Under the pieces are notes generated by a model. The model ran no database searches. It saw nothing but the letters and a program-made list of their open reading frames with translations, and was not told where the DNA came from. A stretch of 15,537 bases of DNA, taken from WANQ01 sp964448055. GTDB lineage: Archaea > Thermoproteota > Thermoprotei_A > Sulfolobales > WANQ01. The DNA is taken from positions 1 through 15,537 of the forward strand of contig CAYUVB010000036.1 in the NCBI GenBank assembly GCA_964448055.1. Direction: 5' to 3'. The position numbers and the translations under genes were made by a program. Below are positions 13,677 to 15,537 of this stretch, one piece after another; position 1 is the stretch's first letter; the number at the start of each line of letters is the position of its first letter.

Positions 13677-14175
13677 GCATAGAATAGTATTTGTGCACGA
13701 CGCCTCCGGGTTATTTGCTGGGGCACCCCTAAACCTACCAGGAAAGCATTATACGACACCAAAAGTTATAGAGGAAGTTAAGGATAGGCATAGTTCATTA
13801 TTACTACAGTTTGCGCTTAACTCAGGCAAGCTAGAAGTAATAGAGCCTCAAGGAAAATATTTCAGAAAAGTAGAGGAGGAGGCTAAAAGAATAGGTGAAA
13901 TAGTAGCTTTATCTAGTACTGATATATCTGTAATAGCGTTAGCGTTGGAATTAAAGGATAAAGATTATGATGTGGTTGTTGTAACAGATGACTATGCGGT
14001 ACAGAATACCGTACTACACTTAGGAATAGAGTTTCTGTCCATGAAGACTATTGGTATAAAGAAGATGGTGAGGTACCAAGTATATTGTCCCGTATGTGGT
14101 TGGGAAGGAGTTACAAGTCTTAAAATATGTCCACGTTGTGAGTCGGCCTTAAAACGTAAGCCAGCTAAATCTTAA
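13651..14175 (+). CDS. nob1: rRNA-processing endonuclease Nob1 (PIN domain plus zinc ribbon)
   Basis: A 174-residue PIN-domain nuclease with a C-terminal zinc ribbon, the arrangement of Nob1, which cuts at the 3' end of pre-16S/18S rRNA during small-subunit maturation. Acidic PIN residues visible are D17 (VHDASG), E41/E42 (PKVIEEV), D91 (SSTDISVIALA) and D113/D114 (VVTDDYAVQN). The ribbon is C146/C149 (YCPVCGWEG) and C160/C163 (ICPRC). The ATG at 13651 lies inside nadK; in-frame TTG (13663) and GTG (13693) are alternatives, the last being too close to the first active-site residue. Translation is probably coupled to nadK. The 3' end overlaps the convergent methyltransferase gene by 11 bases. 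Confidence 0.93.
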   Translation: MRKSLREDKHRIVFVHDASGLFAGAPLNLPGKHYTTPKVIEEVKDRHSSLLLQFALNSGKLEVIEPQGKYFRKVEEEAKRIGEIVALSSTDISVIALALELKDKDYDVVVVTDDYAVQNTVLHLGIEFLSMKTIGIKKMVRYQVYCPVCGWEGVTSLKICPRCESALKRKPAKS

Positions 14176-15334
14176 TGAGTTTAGCAATGAAGTATCCCGT
14201 TACATCATGAATATGTGGGTAGAACCTTAAGACCATGTCGTTGAAGTAGTGTTTACCCTTACCATTTGAACCTACTATTCTTTCTACTTCTATTACTTTA
14301 AACCCTACTCTCTCAGCATAAGCTATATTCTCCTCGTTTTCCTCGAGTGTAACCGTACATGTAGAATAGACTAGAATTCCACCAGGCTTCAATATCTTGT
14401 ATGCAACTTTAATGAATTGACGTTGATATCTAGCATTATTAACTACATCTATGTACTTCTTTTCGTCGTAGATCTTAGGTCTAACACCTAGACTAGTACA
14501 TGGCGGGTCAAGTAATACTTTATCGGCTTTAACCCATGGGAAATCTATGTCCAGGTAACGTGAATCGGCTTTAAATACTTCAACTAATCCATCATGGCCT
14601 AATCTGGCTAAGGTTTCTTGAAGTCTTTTTATCTTAGACTTGGAGTGATCAAAAGCTAGTACACGTGCCTTACCACTAGTGTATTCGACTATGTGGCTTG
14701 TTTTCCCTCCTGGTGCGGCACACATATCAATAACTATATCACCAGGTTTAGGGTCAAGTACGTGAGTAGTTAGTATGGCAGGAAAACTTTGCTCGTAGAA
14801 ATAGCCATAAGCGTATTCATTAAGTTCACGTAGTTTGGGTAAACGATAACAAGATTTGTATACACGGATAGCTAGTCCTCTTTTCATCTTCTCCATTTCT
14901 TCTCCATTAACTACTGCTTCTCCTTCACCAACTATAATACCTTTAGGTCCAACAACATTAACTATATCGCCACGTCTTATCCCCTTGGCTTTTACAACGC
15001 CAGGAACATAGACATTAGCGCCAACAAATACGCTTTCAGCAGTACGTTTATCAACAAATACATAACGGCCGACATCCTTAACATTATATGGTCCTTCAAC
15101 AGGAAACCACAGGGCTTCCTCAAGAACTTCGTCAAAGAATACCTTTAATCCATATCCTCTTAATCTATCATATAGTTCGCCAGGACTAATCTTCAATACA
15201 TTTACTCTAATATAATAACGTTTACCAGGACTATTCAAGCTGTCAATGAACGCATTGACGTCGCTAACACTCCTAGACAAAGACTCTATTAAATCCTTAT
15301 CATAGTCAAATGATCCGCCACTACAGATCCTCAA
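14165..15334 (-). CDS. NSUN6-like RNA (cytosine-C5) methyltransferase with PUA domain
   Basis: A 389-residue NOL1/NOP2/Sun-family m5C methyltransferase. Residues about 1-85 form the N-terminal family domain. About 92-165 is a PUA domain (YVFVDKRTAESVFVGANVYV, then GIRRGDIVNVVG and GIIVGEG). The catalytic domain has DMCAAPGGKTSH (203-214), DPPC with C279 and YSTCT with catalytic C326. A PUA inserted before the methyltransferase domain is the NSUN6 layout; characterised archaeal and human NSUN6 methylate C72 of tRNA acceptor ends. The start is TTG at 15334, with GGTG 6 bases upstream on the minus strand. The TATA at 15353-15359 is slightly too close for that start, so the start or promoter assignment may be off. 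Confidence 0.9.
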   Translation of the reverse strand: MRICSGGSFDYDKDLIESLSRSVSDVNAFIDSLNSPGKRYYIRVNVLKISPGELYDRLRGYGLKVFFDEVLEEALWFPVEGPYNVKDVGRYVFVDKRTAESVFVGANVYVPGVVKAKGIRRGDIVNVVGPKGIIVGEGEAVVNGEEMEKMKRGLAIRVYKSCYRLPKLRELNEYAYGYFYEQSFPAILTTHVLDPKPGDIVIDMCAAPGGKTSHIVEYTSGKARVLAFDHSKSKIKRLQETLARLGHDGLVEVFKADSRYLDIDFPWVKADKVLLDPPCTSLGVRPKIYDEKKYIDVVNNARYQRQFIKVAYKILKPGGILVYSTCTVTLEENEENIAYAERVGFKVIEVERIVGSNGKGKHYFNDMVLRFYPHIHDVTGYFIAKLIKI

Positions 15335-15352
15335 TAGCTACACCAAGCAAGA

Positions 15353-15359
15353 TTTTAAA
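15353..15359 (+). promoter_or_regulatory. TATA box of tRNA-Leu, possibly shared with the NSUN6-like gene
   Basis: ttttaaa with palindromic core TTTAAA (15354-15359). A start about 26 bases to the right is near 15383, giving a 7-base tRNA leader. To the left the predicted start is near 15331, close to but slightly past the TTG at 15334. Confidence 0.5.
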
Positions 15360-15389
15360 GCCACGCAAATAAAACAACTATTACACGGT

Positions 15390-15477
15390 GCGGGGGTGCC
15401 CGAGCCTGGACAAAGGGGGCGGACTTAAGATCCGCTGGCGTAGGCCTGCGTGGGTTCAAATCCCACCCCCCGCACCA
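15390..15477 (+). tRNA. tRNA-Leu (anticodon TAA), intronless, encoded CCA
   Basis: The acceptor stem is GCGGGGG/CCCCCGC, with discriminator A and encoded CCA (15475-15477). Anticodon arm GCGGA-CTTAAGA-TCCGC holds anticodon TAA at 15426-15428. A long variable arm (about 15436-15449) makes it a class II tRNA, and the T arm is TGGGT/TCCCA-like. There is no intron, unlike the other two tRNAs here. The remaining 60 bases of the window are AT-rich with no recognisable gene. Confidence 0.95.
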
Positions 15478-15537
15478 ACACCATATATTGCTTAACAATT
15501 CTATGATCTTAATAAGAAGGTTCAAGATAATAACATA

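Overview
The window comes from an AT-rich hyperthermophilic archaeon of the Thermoproteota (Crenarchaeota), most likely order Desulfurococcales (Staphylothermus-like). The evidence is the archaeal and eukaryotic-type information-processing genes (Cdc48, FEN-1, Nob1, L40e, aEF-1beta, Pth2, NSUN6-like), tRNAs interrupted by introns at the canonical 37/38 site, AGA/ATA/CTA-rich codon use, many TTG starts, and GC-rich structured RNAs in an AT-rich background. A run of 100 Ns shows it is a draft or metagenome-derived contig. The genus is an inference.

Layout. Positions 1-1233 hold the 3' part of a membrane-anchored surface protein: a beta-sandwich head, a long coiled-coil stalk and a C-terminal transmembrane anchor. 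Next come two adjacent paralogous genes of an unrecognised family with ribbon-helix-helix-like N-termini (1419-2510). Positions 2511-3080 are an RNA block: two GC-rich structured RNA candidates that appear divergently transcribed, an intron-containing tRNA-Val(CAC), and, on the opposite strand, an intron-containing tRNA-Cys(GCA). A nucleotidyltransferase-like gene follows, then the tiny ribosomal protein gene L40e on the minus strand and a KH/NusA-like RNA-binding protein gene.

Positions 4654-9477 hold a pth2-truD operon (minus), a small zinc-ribbon translation protein with aEF-1beta (plus), the two-ring AAA+ ATPase Cdc48, and a small winged-helix protein. FEN-1, then L-isoaspartyl methyltransferase (minus), a DUF371 protein, and a Trm5/Taw2-family tRNA methyltransferase cut by the N gap follow. 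The window ends with NAD kinase overlapping the rRNA-processing nuclease Nob1, a convergent NSUN6-like m5C methyltransferase, and tRNA-Leu(TAA).

Functionally this is mostly a core information-processing region: tRNA genes and tRNA modification (TruD, Trm5-like, NSUN6-like), peptidyl-tRNA recycling, ribosome components and maturation (L40e, Nob1, zinc ribbon), elongation (aEF-1beta), DNA repair and replication (FEN-1), and protein quality control (Cdc48 with a C-terminal proteasome-docking HbYX-type tripeptide, and Pcm). I see no CRISPR array, insertion sequence, prophage or defence cassette. The least explained parts are the tandem RHH-like pair, the two structured RNA candidates, a patchwork of atypical codon use inside Cdc48, and palindromic TATA boxes placed between divergent genes.
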